64,000 bases of DNA from Gammaproteobacteria bacterium. Lineage in GTDB: Bacteria > Pseudomonadota > Gammaproteobacteria > Pseudomonadales > Azotimanducaceae. The notes under the pieces are model-generated. The model did no database searches and was not told where the DNA came from. It saw nothing but the letters and a program-made list of their open reading frames with translations. Shown one piece after another: positions 53,906-63,467 of the stretch (position 1 is its first letter; every line of letters begins with the position of its first letter). The translations under genes and the position numbers were made by a program. The stretch lies in the NCBI GenBank assembly GCA_026707945.1, contig JAPOVV010000115.1:124001-188000 (forward strand), given 5' to 3'.

Positions 53906-56437
53906 TTATTGCCTACGAAAGAGATCACTCTGCACCACAGCATGGATCATACCCCGCATGGGGTAGTCGTCAGGTTCCACTTGTGCGATGATGTTCTTGA
54001 TTTCGTCACGATCCGCGAATTGCACTTCTGCGCCAGTCGCTAGAACGATTAGTTGAGATGCGAAATGCTGCGCTACGTAATTCAGCTTCTTGTCGACCAT
54101 GAAGTCCTGATACTCGGCGAATCCAGCGAAAACGTCCCCTTCCGGCGTTATTCCGCTTGCATCTACCTTCATACCCATTCGATAGGGTCCCGGGAACGAT
54201 TGTCCATCAAAGGAATCACCTTCTAGCGCAACCGGATCACCGGTCGATCGATAGTGTTGACGAAAGCCGCCGATTGGATCGAAAGACTCCATTGCGAAGC
54301 CTGGAGGATCGATACTAAGATGGCAGCTCGCGCAAACGGAATTGGATCGATGGGCATCGAGCTGTTCGCGAATGGTGGTTGTTCCCCGTGTATCGGGTTC
54401 AAGTCCAGCGACGCTTGGTGGCGGTGGTGGTGCAGGTTGGCCAAGAACGTTGGTCAACACGAAGTTGCCTCGAGGTACGGGTGAGGTAGTTGTCCCATTG
54501 GCGGTGATTTTGTGGATCGCCGCTTGCGAGAGCAGACCTCCTCGAACGTGATCGTTGGGCAGATCTACCTTGCGCATGTATTGGCCGTCGACATTTGCTA
54601 TCCCGTAGTGTTCTGCTAAACGCCGATTCAGGAAGGTGAAGTCTGCTTTGATTAAGTTCCGTATGCCATGATCTTCGTCTATTAGCTCGGCTAGGAACAG
54701 TTCCGTCTCTTCCGCCATCGCTCTTGCAAGTCTCGAGTCGTACTCCGGGTATAGTCTGGGATCGGGGCTTGTCGCGTGCAGCTCATAGAGTCGGAACGCC
54801 TGACCGACGAAATCTTCGATAAAGCGTTGACTTTTAGGATCATCGAGCATGCGGTCGATTTGAGCTTTAATCGTTGCGGGTTGCGACAACTCAGCGGTCG
54901 CGGCAACCTCCAGCAACTCGTCGTCTGGCATGCTCCGCCATAGGAAGTAGGACAATCGCGATGCGAGTGCGAAATCGTCCAAATACTCTTCATCGCTAGA
55001 CTGGAAAAGAAAGGCAGGCGCTGTGAGAATCGCAGTCAGAGGTACCCGAAGAGCGTTAAGAAAGTCGCGTCCCTCAGCGAGGGCTGGATGTGCCAATGAC
55101 GCATACCGATCGATTATCTGATTCGAAAGCGGACGACGAAAAGCCCGAGGGGCAAACGCAGCGACGATTTCACGTATATGTGCTTCTGCTGATTTAGTTA
55201 AGACGGGTTGGCCGTCCTCAAACTCCATACCAACGAGCAATTCACGCGTACTCGTCGGCGGCCAGTGTTCGAATAACGGTCCATGAATGGCTAAGGACCG
55301 AAAAGCGATCCCCTCTCCTTCGTACTCTTCGATTTTCTTGTCTGGGTCGTAATATCGATATACCCACGGTGGAATGGATAAATATGGCACCGGCGTTACG
55401 ACATCGCCAGGTCGAAGGTAAGTCGTCAGCTCGATTTGTCGCCCTTCTGATTCGACTAAGTCGTAGACGCCAAGTATGCTTGAGAGTACGGCCGTAGCAC
55501 CGGAAGCTTTAGGTCCTGATTCGATACTAAATGTGACAGGATTTAGGTTTTGATGGGGGTATGCATCGACCCGTACTTTGTAGCGACCGGGCATCGGCAC
55601 GTTATGCCCTTCGGTACCACTATGGAAGAGATACGTCGAACCACCATCGAAATAGCCGACCACCGCATCGTCTAGAACTTTGGTGATACCACCGCCGAGA
55701 ATCTCTGCGTCTGACATGAAACGCAAGTAATTCGATTTCGCGTAATTCGTAACGAACATCTCAGAATTCGGGCGTGGTCCAACCTGTAATGCGATGTCAA
55801 GAGCATCCTGTGCGGCGGTCATGTATCCGCGAACGTGAAGGGGAGAAATCCCTTGCTTCTCGGCAACCGTATCGATACCACCAGAATCCGCTTCCGCTGG
55901 CAATACGACGACTAAGCCCTTTGCTGCCTCGGGATCAATGTAGAGTAGGTCTTCAATTGTGTATTGATACTCCAATCGCGTGAGACGACGCAGCGGTGCG
56001 CGCCGCTCCCCGCGTCGTTCGAGATTAGCTTTGATTAATGCTTCCTTGAGAGCACGCATCGCCGGTTCAAGTACTTCCGCGTCCGGGGTAGGCATTGGCG
56101 CTGGTGGCATTTCACCTCGTTCTAAACGTTCAAACACCCGTTCCCATTTCCGATAGATGGCCGGGTCAGAAAGGTCGTGGTCTAGTTTGGTGAAATCCAG
56201 CATGCTGAGCGCTTCATTGCTGTGGCACGCGAGACACGTTGCCGTCAGCAGAGGTTGCATTTCTTCTTCAAACGCATGAACGGTGCCAATAGGCCATGAT
56301 GCGCAGATCATCAGACCGATGGTGAGAGCACTTCGAGCGCACATAGGTTTAAAGCAAAGTCGATTCCCTCCAAGTCGCCTTAACTCACCGAGGAGACGGC
56401 CAATGAGAAGCTGGAACACGCTTAGTCTTTGCATCAA
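53906..56437 (-). CDS. DUF1592-type c-haem protein (DUF1587/1592/1588/1585 set)
   Basis: An 843-aa exported protein. After a signal sequence (from about residue 32, ALTIGLMICASWPIGTVHA), a haem-c motif CLACH sits in the DUF1587-preceding segment. Further on are RRLTRLEYQYTIEDLL (DUF1587), AFRRPLSNQII (DUF1595), SYFLWRSMPDDEL (DUF1592), RGGLLSQAAIHKITANGTTT and CASCHLSIDPPGFAME (DUF1588, a second CxxCH), and a C-terminal DUF1585 region. These proteins are presumed periplasmic oxidoreductases of surface or polymer degradation. The start at 56344 is an alternative. It is coupled to the DUF1552 gene. Confidence 0.87.
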   Translation of the reverse strand: MMQRLSVFQLLIGRLLGELRRLGGNRLCFKPMCARSALTIGLMICASWPIGTVHAFEEEMQPLLTATCLACHSNEALSMLDFTKLDHDLSDPAIYRKWERVFERLERGEMPPAPMPTPDAEVLEPAMRALKEALIKANLERRGERRAPLRRLTRLEYQYTIEDLLYIDPEAAKGLVVVLPAEADSGGIDTVAEKQGISPLHVRGYMTAAQDALDIALQVGPRPNSEMFVTNYAKSNYLRFMSDAEILGGGITKVLDDAVVGYFDGGSTYLFHSGTEGHNVPMPGRYKVRVDAYPHQNLNPVTFSIESGPKASGATAVLSSILGVYDLVESEGRQIELTTYLRPGDVVTPVPYLSIPPWVYRYYDPDKKIEEYEGEGIAFRSLAIHGPLFEHWPPTSTRELLVGMEFEDGQPVLTKSAEAHIREIVAAFAPRAFRRPLSNQIIDRYASLAHPALAEGRDFLNALRVPLTAILTAPAFLFQSSDEEYLDDFALASRLSYFLWRSMPDDELLEVAATAELSQPATIKAQIDRMLDDPKSQRFIEDFVGQAFRLYELHATSPDPRLYPEYDSRLARAMAEETELFLAELIDEDHGIRNLIKADFTFLNRRLAEHYGIANVDGQYMRKVDLPNDHVRGGLLSQAAIHKITANGTTTSPVPRGNFVLTNVLGQPAPPPPPSVAGLEPDTRGTTTIREQLDAHRSNSVCASCHLSIDPPGFAMESFDPIGGFRQHYRSTGDPVALEGDSFDGQSFPGPYRMGMKVDASGITPEGDVFAGFAEYQDFMVDKKLNYVAQHFASQLIVLATGAEVQFADRDEIKNIIAQVEPDDYPMRGMIHAVVQSDLFRRQ

Positions 56438-56715
56438 TCTAACTGCGAGTGAAACATAAATTTCGAACCTAGTCGGTTGCTCGTTTAGACGAAGCGAGTC
56501 GCCGCTAAGGCAAGACTACCGAGCACTATTGAGTATAAGAGCATATCACTGATGCACTGATTCGTTAAATCCATGACGTGTCCGGTGTTCGTGGTCGAAC
56601 GATATCCGCACAGAAGTGCTTGTTTGGCGTCATAGAGCGCTGCGAACAATTCACGAATCGGTTACACAAGCTGGAGCAAACTCTCGCTTTGGAATAGTAC
56701 TTTGAGGAAAACCAT

Positions 56716-57483
56716 ATGACTGACGAAATCCGAGTCCTCCCTAAAGGATACAGCGATACGCCGGTAATTCCTGGTCAGGCGTGGCGGGTTCATGATGTCG
56801 ATCGACCAATGCCACCGGTTATCGAACCAGGTTCAGACGCAACGCAAGCTGTTGTTGGAGCGCCGCCGTCAGACGCACTGATTTTGTTCGATGGTACCAG
56901 TACGGACGAGTGGACACATCGGAATGGGGAGTCGTGCGGATGGACGCTAGTTGAGGGCGACGCCATGGAAGTTTCACCTAGAACAGGAGACATCCGTTCG
57001 AAGGAGGAGTTTGGTACGTGCCAACTCCATATCGAATGGCGCGCGCCGACTGAGATATACGCTGATAGCCAAGGTCGCGGTAATAGTGGTGTCTTTCTAC
57101 TTGGTCTATACGAAATACAGGTGCTTGACGGTTACGAAAACCCAACCTACGCCGACGGCGTTACGGCGGCGATATATGGACAGTACCCGCCGCTGGTTAA
57201 CGTTTGTGTGCCGCCAGGGGTTTGGCATAGCTACGACGTAGTTTTTGAGACCCCGCAATATGAGAACGGGGCACTAACAAAACCGGCGACGATGACCGTC
57301 TTCCATAACGGCGTGTTAGCGCATCTTAGACAGCAGATGCAAGGTCCCACACAACACCGGGCATTGGCGTCATACGCCGAACCTCATGGACCTAAAGGTC
57401 CTTTGGTGTTACAGGATCACGGAGATCGCGTCCAGTTCCGCAATATTTGGGTCAGGGAGCTCGATAAACTACAAGCGGACTGA
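56716..57483 (+). CDS. DUF1080 (3-keto-disaccharide hydrolase-like) protein
   Basis: A 255-aa protein of the DUF1080 family with a lectin-like beta-sandwich. It shows LILFDGTSTDEWTHRNGE, the conserved GRGNSGVFLLGLYEIQVLD, PPGVWHSYDVVFETP and PLVLQDHGDRVQFRNIWVREL. DUF1080 members include 3-keto-glycoside hydrolases. No signal peptide is seen at the ATG, unusual for a family that is often exported. AGGAA precedes the start. It ends five bases from the convergent amidohydrolase remnant. Confidence 0.83.
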   Translation: MTDEIRVLPKGYSDTPVIPGQAWRVHDVDRPMPPVIEPGSDATQAVVGAPPSDALILFDGTSTDEWTHRNGESCGWTLVEGDAMEVSPRTGDIRSKEEFGTCQLHIEWRAPTEIYADSQGRGNSGVFLLGLYEIQVLDGYENPTYADGVTAAIYGQYPPLVNVCVPPGVWHSYDVVFETPQYENGALTKPATMTVFHNGVLAHLRQQMQGPTQHRALASYAEPHGPKGPLVLQDHGDRVQFRNIWVRELDKLQAD

Positions 57484-57488
57484 GCGGC

Positions 57489-58652
57489 CTAGTTGCTTTG
57501 CTGAGGAAAAACGACTACACCGAGCAGGTCTTCGAAATTCGCGCGGAAGAAGCGGTCGAGCGTTCGCTCGTCTAACTCAGTTGTACTACGTGTGAATCGG
57601 CCGTATGGATTGCGGCCGCCTTCCAAGTGCGGATAGTCCGAAGAGAACATACATATTTCCGGCGCTGATTGCTCGATGATCCAACCGGCGGGTTCAGTAG
57701 GATATGGTGTCACACGAACTTGCCGTCTCACATATTCACTGGGTTTGAGTGATAGTTGCTGAAGTCGAGTCTCGTGGCGCCCGAATGCTTCAAGTGCGGA
57801 ATCCAGTTGACGCATGAATCCAGGAACCCAAGAAGCACCGAGTTCGATCACGCCGATCTTAAGTGATTCGAATCGATCTAAGACTCCGTCCAGAATCAGC
57901 ATCGCAAGTGCTTGCATGGGACCGTGAGGAATTGCCATGTAGGAAATTGAACGGAAGTTCTCCTCGCCACCATGGAAATCAGGTACTGGAGGGAGGCCGT
58001 TGACCTTGTGTGCCTAAGGTAGCACGCGGTCGGCGAGTCCCACGTGGAGCAACACCGGGACAGAAGCGTCAACTGCTTGCGACCACACTGCATCAAGTTT
58101 GATGTGGCTTGTCGCATGGTTAAGAGGGCAAGCCCATGGAACTAGAAGTGCTTTGACACCAAGTTCAAGCGCCTCTTTCGCTGTTGCGCTCGCGCGGTCA
58201 AGATCAGCGAGAGATACGTAGCCGACCGGTAGCAAGCGTTCGTCGTGACGGCAAAACTCGATCTGTGAGCGGTTCGTTGCGCTCGCAGTTTCATAAAGTA
58301 AATCAAGATCGTCGCCATGTTCGAGCGTTTCAAGCCAAACATTCGTCGAAGTCGGGAACACCAGTTGAGTCTTGACGCCCATCAGATCGAGTGCTGTGGA
58401 CCGATCTTCTGCTCTAAAAGCACCAATGGCTTGGTGATTCTTTAGTCCCATAACACGATCTTCATCTTCTGGACCGAAATTCGCGGCTTCATGCTTCTTG
58501 ACTAGATCGGTGTAGAAGTTGGGTTTCTCACGCCTGAAACGGGCGTTAAACTGATCAACGACGCGTTTTGTGCCGAATTCGTCCAACCAATGCGGTATTT
58601 CCATGACGTGGGAGTCCGCGTCATGGACTGTTCGATCGGAGATGTAAGGCAT
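57489..58652 (-). pseudogene. Amidohydrolase-2 family gene interrupted by an in-frame stop
   Basis: One frame covers a complete amidohydrolase-2 protein (about 387 codons) except for a TAG at 58014-58016. The N-terminal part (DADSHVME with its metal-binding Asp/His, then LVFPTSTNVWLE) ends in LHVGLADRVLP. After the stop the same frame continues directly as AHKVNGLPPVPDFHGGEEN and reaches the C-terminal metal-site motif MFSSDYPHLEGGRNP. A single point mutation fits best. Readthrough or a sequencing error is possible. No ribosome-binding site is evident for the second half. Confidence 0.8.
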
Positions 58653-58728
58653 CGTTTACTTTGTGAAGTTCTTTATCAAGTTGACTATCGTACTTAAAGG
58701 AACGTCAGCTGAACAGGCAACCGCTTTG

Positions 58729-59307
58729 TTACGTCTTAGTGCCAATGAATTGAGCGAGCGCAGATACCTCTCCTAACGGGTCGTCAACTAGACCTTCGAA
58801 TGAGTGCAAGGTCTCGAGATAGGACAATGCTTGTGCGACAGCGCCAGGTTCTGTTCGGTAGTCTGGATTTTTTGGCCCGGCTAGTTCAATCGCCGGATCG
58901 TCCCACCTTAAATGTTCTTCGACAAGAATCGCGCCTCCGGGGACAAGGAAGTCGGGCAACTTTTGCATCAGTTCTAGGTTGACGTAACGAACCATGACGA
59001 TCAAGTCGAACTGCTGCCCAAGAGATATACCGTTATCGAGATCAGCGATCTCAAAGTGGACGTTGTCGAGATGTGATGCAAGTTCGCGGGCTTGTGCAAT
59101 GGCAACGTCAGATATATCAACGCCGATGACTCGGTGCGCTGATTGCGCGATGAACCGAGCGTTACGACCAGTACCACAAGCAAGGTCCAGCGCGACGGCG
59201 TGTGGCAATCGTTCTAGCCAATCCGAGAGCAGCGACGTCGGATGTTTGCGAGTAACGTACGCACCTTCACGATAGCGTTGATTCCATCGAACGCGGTCTG
59301 ATTCCAT
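58729..59307 (-). CDS. Class I SAM-dependent methyltransferase
   Basis: A 192-aa Rossmann-fold methyltransferase. Motif I is LDLACGTGRNARF, followed by GVDISDVAI and VHFEIADLDNG and the FDLIVMVRYVNLEL segment. The overall plan resembles TehB-like methyltransferases, but the substrate is not indicated. It is followed, on the same strand, by the small membrane protein and the MOSC gene region. Confidence 0.85.
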   Translation of the reverse strand: MESDRVRWNQRYREGAYVTRKHPTSLLSDWLERLPHAVALDLACGTGRNARFIAQSAHRVIGVDISDVAIAQARELASHLDNVHFEIADLDNGISLGQQFDLIVMVRYVNLELMQKLPDFLVPGGAILVEEHLRWDDPAIELAGPKNPDYRTEPGAVAQALSYLETLHSFEGLVDDPLGEVSALAQFIGTKT

Positions 59308-59334
59308 CGTTACGTACGAATCAACGATCGCATG

Positions 59335-59526
59335 CTATGTCGTATGCGAGTCCTGACTCGAGTCTTGATCTTCTGGGTCGGTCGGTTCAGGATTTTCGTT
59401 CGCTGAGGCTTCTTCTTCCTTTTCAAGGCTGCGCACAATGCGCCATGTCACGAAAGCGAACGCTGACGTAAACAAGACAGCGAAAACGATAAAGTGGATC
59501 GCCGTACCGGAATCGTAATTAAGCAT
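59335..59526 (-). CDS. Small single-pass membrane protein
   Basis: A 63-aa protein with one membrane helix (about residues 10-29, AIHFIVFAVLFTSAFAFVTW) followed by a strongly acidic, Asp/Glu/Ser-rich tail. The start at 59526 overlaps the last eight bases of the MOSC gene, so it is probably cotranslated with it. The longer frame to 59646 would lie inside the MOSC gene. I recognise no family. Confidence 0.55.
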   Translation of the reverse strand: MLNYDSGTAIHFIVFAVLFTSAFAFVTWRIVRSLEKEEEASANENPEPTDPEDQDSSQDSHTT

Positions 59527-60151
59527 CCAGCTTTTCAAGTCGTGCGGTAAGGCGTTCTCGGTCGCGGATAGCGATTGGAGTAGCAAGTGCGTCCTCCAGG
59601 CTATCACGTGATGGATTGGGATCGTAATAGAGTTCGAACATGTCAACTATGGAGAGAGGATTTGAATCTGTTGTTGGTACATGGGTAACGTCGCTACCCG
59701 CTTCAAGGATCCCCTCTTCGATGACACGACAGTAGAAACCGGAGCGTTGTGATTTTCGAAACGCGACCGGAAATTTCGGATCTTCCATTCGTTGCCCTAG
59801 TGTCGCACAAGGGATACGGGGCGCAGTCGCCTCGAGCAGAACCTCGTCAATTTGAAAACGATCACCGACATACACTGACAGCGAGCTGAGCTCCGAAATC
59901 GTTAGATTGTCGCCAAAAGTTCCTGGTTCTAGATCGAGACCATTGGAGTTAGCCCAGTAAGCGTAATCCTCTCCGCCATAGACATAGACGGCTTGATCCG
60001 GACCCCCATGAAATTTTTTATCGCAGACCGCGTCGCCCATCACACCAAGTGTAGTGATCTTTATGGGGCCGGTACGCGACGCCTTACAGATTCCTGTCAA
60101 GGAATCGCCGAGGCGTAACGCGGCACCGACGTTTACGCTAATTAGTCGCAT
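59519..60151 (-). CDS. MOSC domain protein (YiiM-like)
   Basis: A 210-aa protein binding a molybdenum cofactor or related sulfur-bearing ligand. Family segments are ISVNVGAALRL at the N-terminus, GVMGDAVCDKKFHGGPDQAV, NLTISELSSLSVYVGDRF, the Cys in IPCATLGQRM, and the tail RSGFYCRVIEEG. YiiM of E. coli reduces N-hydroxylated compounds. It is the first gene of a small operon with the overlapping membrane protein. Confidence 0.88.
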   Translation of the reverse strand: MRLISVNVGAALRLGDSLTGICKASRTGPIKITTLGVMGDAVCDKKFHGGPDQAVYVYGGEDYAYWANSNGLDLEPGTFGDNLTISELSSLSVYVGDRFQIDEVLLEATAPRIPCATLGQRMEDPKFPVAFRKSQRSGFYCRVIEEGILEAGSDVTHVPTTDSNPLSIVDMFELYYDPNPSRDSLEDALATPIAIRDRERLTARLEKLDA

Positions 60152-60178
60152 AACGTCAAGCTCTTCCTTACTGTTGAT

Positions 60179-60898
60179 TCAGGCACTTGGGGTGTACTCG
60201 TGTAAAAACGCCAAGACCCTGTTGACTGTGTCGTCCTCATCGGGATTCTTCCAATGTTCAACTAAAGTCGCATTTGGTGCGAGGTCCGCGATCTCTCGAG
60301 AGACTACCTCTGGGTGATACGGATCAGAACCCATTAGTACCCACAATGGCGTCTCGCAGTTCCGAATGAAATCACGATCTACGTTGTACAAAAATTCCTG
60401 TTCGAACATGTTTGAACGAAACTGTATCCAATCCGCCTCACTTGCTTCGGGATGTGCACTCTTTATTGGATTCGCCCATTGATCAAACATCTCAAAGAAG
60501 AGGTCCTGATTGTCGTCGACGCCGATCGACTGCTGAATGACGGCCGCGCAAACACGTGAACGTGCGGCTTTTATAAATCCGAAGCAATAAGGACCGCCGA
60601 TACAACCGCCCATAAGATGTAATCGGTCAAGCCCAAGGTAATCGGCTAGAGCAATATGGTCAGCCGTATAGGTCGCCCAACCATCGGAGCCGGACACAGG
60701 CGCTGTGGAGTCTCCCGCGTTGCGTTGGTCCATCGCGATGACTTGGAAATCGTTCGACAACGTCTCGATCGGATCCCATTCGCTGGAGTGCCAAAATGAT
60801 GCAGCGGAACGCATTCCACCTGGAGCAAATAAGAGGATGGGAAATCCTTCGCCATGGACTTCGTAGTGAATACTCACGTCACCTCGTTCGAAAATCAT
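60179..60898 (-). CDS. Alpha/beta-hydrolase with cysteine at the nucleophile elbow
   Basis: A 239-aa alpha/beta-hydrolase fold protein. The oxyanion loop is LLFAPGGMRS, and DQRNAGDST follows. The nucleophile elbow is MGGCIGG with Cys99 instead of the usual Ser. The catalytic Asp may be in MGSDPYHPEV and the His in VEHWKNPDEDD. A Cys nucleophile is known in dienelactone hydrolase-type enzymes. Cytoplasmic, no signal peptide. The start follows the usual N-terminal beta-strand pattern. Confidence 0.83.
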   Translation of the reverse strand: MIFERGDVSIHYEVHGEGFPILLFAPGGMRSAASFWHSSEWDPIETLSNDFQVIAMDQRNAGDSTAPVSGSDGWATYTADHIALADYLGLDRLHLMGGCIGGPYCFGFIKAARSRVCAAVIQQSIGVDDNQDLFFEMFDQWANPIKSAHPEASEADWIQFRSNMFEQEFLYNVDRDFIRNCETPLWVLMGSDPYHPEVVSREIADLAPNATLVEHWKNPDEDDTVNRVLAFLHEYTPSA

Positions 60899-60927
60899 CT
60901 TTAGTTTCCTCTAGTTAACTAGCATCA

Positions 60928-61197
60928 TCAATCTTCAGGCTTAACGTAACCCGCGGGAGTTTCTGTTTCTTCGTTACGCAAGAACCGATTCATCTGATCG
61001 AGTAGATACTTCCGTGAATCCGAATCGCGGAGTGACAAGTGATGCTCATTGATTAGCATTGTTTGAAGTTCCTGCCACTCCTGCCATGCCTTCGCCGAGA
61101 CATTGTCGTAGATATCTTCACCGAGTGGGCCCGGCATTGGTGGTGCGTCCAAGCCCGGTAGTTCCTTACCGTGCTTGCGGCATTGGACAGTTCGCAT
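60928..61197 (-). CDS. yggX: Fe(2+)-trafficking/oxidative damage protection protein YggX
   Basis: An 89-aa iron-associated protein protecting Fe-S clusters. The N-terminus MRTVQCRKHGKELPGLD has the conserved Cys, and KAWQEWQELQTMLINE, RKYLLDQMNRFL complete the family. The start at 61197 gives the canonical N-terminus; the Met at 61227 adds ten extra residues. It follows mutY, as in E. coli. Confidence 0.93.
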   Translation of the reverse strand: MRTVQCRKHGKELPGLDAPPMPGPLGEDIYDNVSAKAWQEWQELQTMLINEHHLSLRDSDSRKYLLDQMNRFLRNEETETPAGYVKPED

Positions 61198-61291
61198 TGC
61201 GTTGCACGCGGTTGTGTAACGGCGCAATCGTAATCATCCTTGCGCGTGAATTCACCAGATGACCTAAATGGCTACGTTGGTCGATAGGAAA

Positions 61292-62350
61292 TCAGTCACC
61301 TATGCCAGCCTTTTCAAGCACCGCCAACGTTAGTCTGGAGAGTCCAATGGTCGGTGTAGCGTTCGTATCAAACCATACCAGATCGTCGTGAGGCGAATCT
61401 AAACAAGGTGCGTTGAGGAGATAAACTACTTTTGTTTCTACATTGAAGCGTATATGCGAAAGGGTATGCGTAAACGACGTTAGTGCCTTTTCGCAATCGA
61501 ATTGTCTTTCGCTTATTCCGATCGGAGCTAGAAACTCGGTGGGATGCATCGTCCTTTTGACCCTCACGGGCAACCATAGTCCGCCCCACAAACCATCTGT
61601 TGGTTGACGTTGCAAAAGCGCTCGTCCTTGCGCGTCAATGACTAAGAGTAGGCACAAGGTTTCCTCACGGACTGATTTACGTTTAGTAGGGTTCGGGTAG
61701 TGCTCTACGCTGTTTGTGGCAAGTGCAGTGCATCGCGTTCGGACGGGGCAGCGCGAGCAACTGGGGGCACTTTTCGTGCAACACGTTGCGCCCAAATCCA
61801 TGATGGCTTGTGTGTACTCCGCGTTTCGTTCAGTTGGCGTATGTGCTTCCGCGAGTGACCATAGACTGTTCAAGACCGCCGTGTGTCGTAATTCGCCTTC
61901 CACAGCATGAAAACGAGCGAGGACGCGTTTGACGTTCCCATCGAGGATGATGCCGGGTTGGTCGAAGCCGCTAGCGAGGATTGCGCCCGCGGTCGAGCGA
62001 CCAATACCAGGAAGATCGAGTAAGTCGACTAGAGAATTCGGCACGTGTCCGGCATGTTCCTTTACGACTTTTTGAGCCGCAGCGTGTAGCAGTCGAGCGC
62101 GGCGGTAGTAGCCAAGACCGGTCCAGAGACTCAACACGTCATCGATAGGGGCACTAGCTAGTGAATCGACGGTCGGCAGGTTCGATATGAATCGTTCGAA
62201 GTAAGGGATCACGGTTTGTGCTTGGGTTTGTTGAAGCATGATTTCAGCTACCCACACACGGTATGGCGTGCGTTCGCGTTGCCAAGGAAGATCTTTTCGT
62301 CCATGTCGCTTAGCCCACGCTAATACTCTTTGTGCAAACCAATCGGACAT
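61292..62350 (-). CDS. mutY: A/G-specific adenine DNA glycosylase
   Basis: Removes adenine mispaired with 8-oxoguanine. The N-terminal PYRVWVAEIMLQQTQ holds the catalytic Glu. The helix-hairpin-helix LDLPGIGRSTAGAI is followed by the catalytic Asp in ILDGNVKRVLARF. The 4Fe-4S cluster is built by CTKSAPSCSRCPVRTRC. The C-terminal NUDIX-like domain for 8-oxoG recognition spans about 230-345. The length of 352 aa is normal. yggX follows downstream on the same strand. Confidence 0.94.
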   Translation of the reverse strand: MSDWFAQRVLAWAKRHGRKDLPWQRERTPYRVWVAEIMLQQTQAQTVIPYFERFISNLPTVDSLASAPIDDVLSLWTGLGYYRRARLLHAAAQKVVKEHAGHVPNSLVDLLDLPGIGRSTAGAILASGFDQPGIILDGNVKRVLARFHAVEGELRHTAVLNSLWSLAEAHTPTERNAEYTQAIMDLGATCCTKSAPSCSRCPVRTRCTALATNSVEHYPNPTKRKSVREETLCLLLVIDAQGRALLQRQPTDGLWGGLWLPVRVKRTMHPTEFLAPIGISERQFDCEKALTSFTHTLSHIRFNVETKVVYLLNAPCLDSPHDDLVWFDTNATPTIGLSRLTLAVLEKAGIGD

Positions 62351-62437
62351 TTATGTTCTCATTCAATAACGGACGCGATAGGAAAAAGCATTCGATAATT
62401 TGAAATTGAACTCCCTGACCTGGATGATTTTCGTTAC

Positions 62438-62830
62438 GTGACAGTTGAGAGCTGGGACCCATCCGCCACTGGCTTAACGTCGAGCCATCGTGACATTTTG
62501 AATCAAGTCGTCACGCAAATCGAAAAACGTGCCCTTGAGCTCGGCGACACTGAACAAGCATTTCTAAGACCAGTCATGCTACTTGACGCCGACGAATGGC
62601 GGTCGTTCGTTTCGAGAGAAACAGACGAGTCAATCGAAGCATGGATCAAAGTGCTCACATTGATCGAACGTGACTTTAGTGGCTTCGAGGCTGGAAGTCG
62701 ATCTCCCGTCCTGACACTGATAAAGGTCCTAAAGTCGCGAAACGCGTTACCAGACGGTTTGTTTGCTTGGATCAAGTCGCATACGCGGAATCGATTTCTG
62801 CCGTATGGAAGCCTTGCAGATCGCCTCTAG
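62438..62830 (+). CDS. Protein of unknown function upstream of hisB
   Basis: A 130-aa soluble, acidic, mostly helical protein starting at GTG. Segments such as TLIERDFSGFEAGSRSPV and the C-terminal KSHTRNRFLPYGSL look like a genuine conserved protein, but I cannot name a family. It ends 49 bases before hisB on the same strand and is divergent from mutY, so it may be read with the histidine genes. Confidence 0.6.
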   Translation: MTVESWDPSATGLTSSHRDILNQVVTQIEKRALELGDTEQAFLRPVMLLDADEWRSFVSRETDESIEAWIKVLTLIERDFSGFEAGSRSPVLTLIKVLKSRNALPDGLFAWIKSHTRNRFLPYGSLADRL

Positions 62831-62879
62831 TGTACGAACGTCCTTAAAATCGCTGCACTTTATCTAAAACACTGCACAC

Positions 62880-63467
62880 GTGTCCCGCTCCGCGCAAGTC
62901 AGCCGAAATACGCTCGAGACCAGAATCACCGTCAAGCTAGAGTTGGACGGACACGGTGAAGCGCAGTTGAACACCGGGCTGCCTTTCTTTGAGCACATGC
63001 TGGAACAGATTGCTCGACATGGCTTGTTCAACATTTCGATTACAGCGCAGGGAGATTTGGATGTAGATGCTCACCATACCGTTGAAGACATCGGTATTAC
63101 GTTGGGGCAAGCATTCGCGGAAGCGACAGAGGATAAGTCAGGTTTAACGCGTTATGGCCATTCATATGTGCCCCTAGACGAAGCCTTGTCTCGGGTTGTC
63201 GTTGACGTGTCGGGTAGACCGGGGTTGACGTATCACGTCGAGTTTGTTCGACCTCGTATTTCTGACTTCGACGTAGATTTGTTCCGCGAGTTCTTTCAAG
63301 GATTCGTGAATCATGCCCTCGTGACGTTGCACATCGACAATCTCAAGGGCATAAACGCACACCATCAAGCTGAGACGATTTTTAAAGCGTTTGGGCGAGC
63401 GTTACGCATGGCAACGAATGTAGATGCAGAGGTTCAAGGTACGCCCTCGACCAAGGGTTCTCTGTGA
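62880..63467 (+). CDS. hisB: Imidazoleglycerol-phosphate dehydratase
   Basis: Sixth step of histidine synthesis. The monofunctional enzyme (195 aa) has [17 protein letters not shown], the metal-binding [11 protein letters not shown], and a second set of ligands in [17 protein letters not shown]. It starts at GTG. The stop shares GTGA with the hisA start, so the two are coupled. Confidence 0.95.
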   Translation: MSRSAQVSRNTLETRITVKLELDGHGEAQLNTGLPFFEHMLEQIARHGLFNISITAQGDLDVDAHHTVEDIGITLGQAFAEATEDKSGLTRYGHSYVPLDEALSRVVVDVSGRPGLTYHVEFVRPRISDFDVDLFREFFQGFVNHALVTLHIDNLKGINAHHQAETIFKAFGRALRMATNVDAEVQGTPSTKGSL

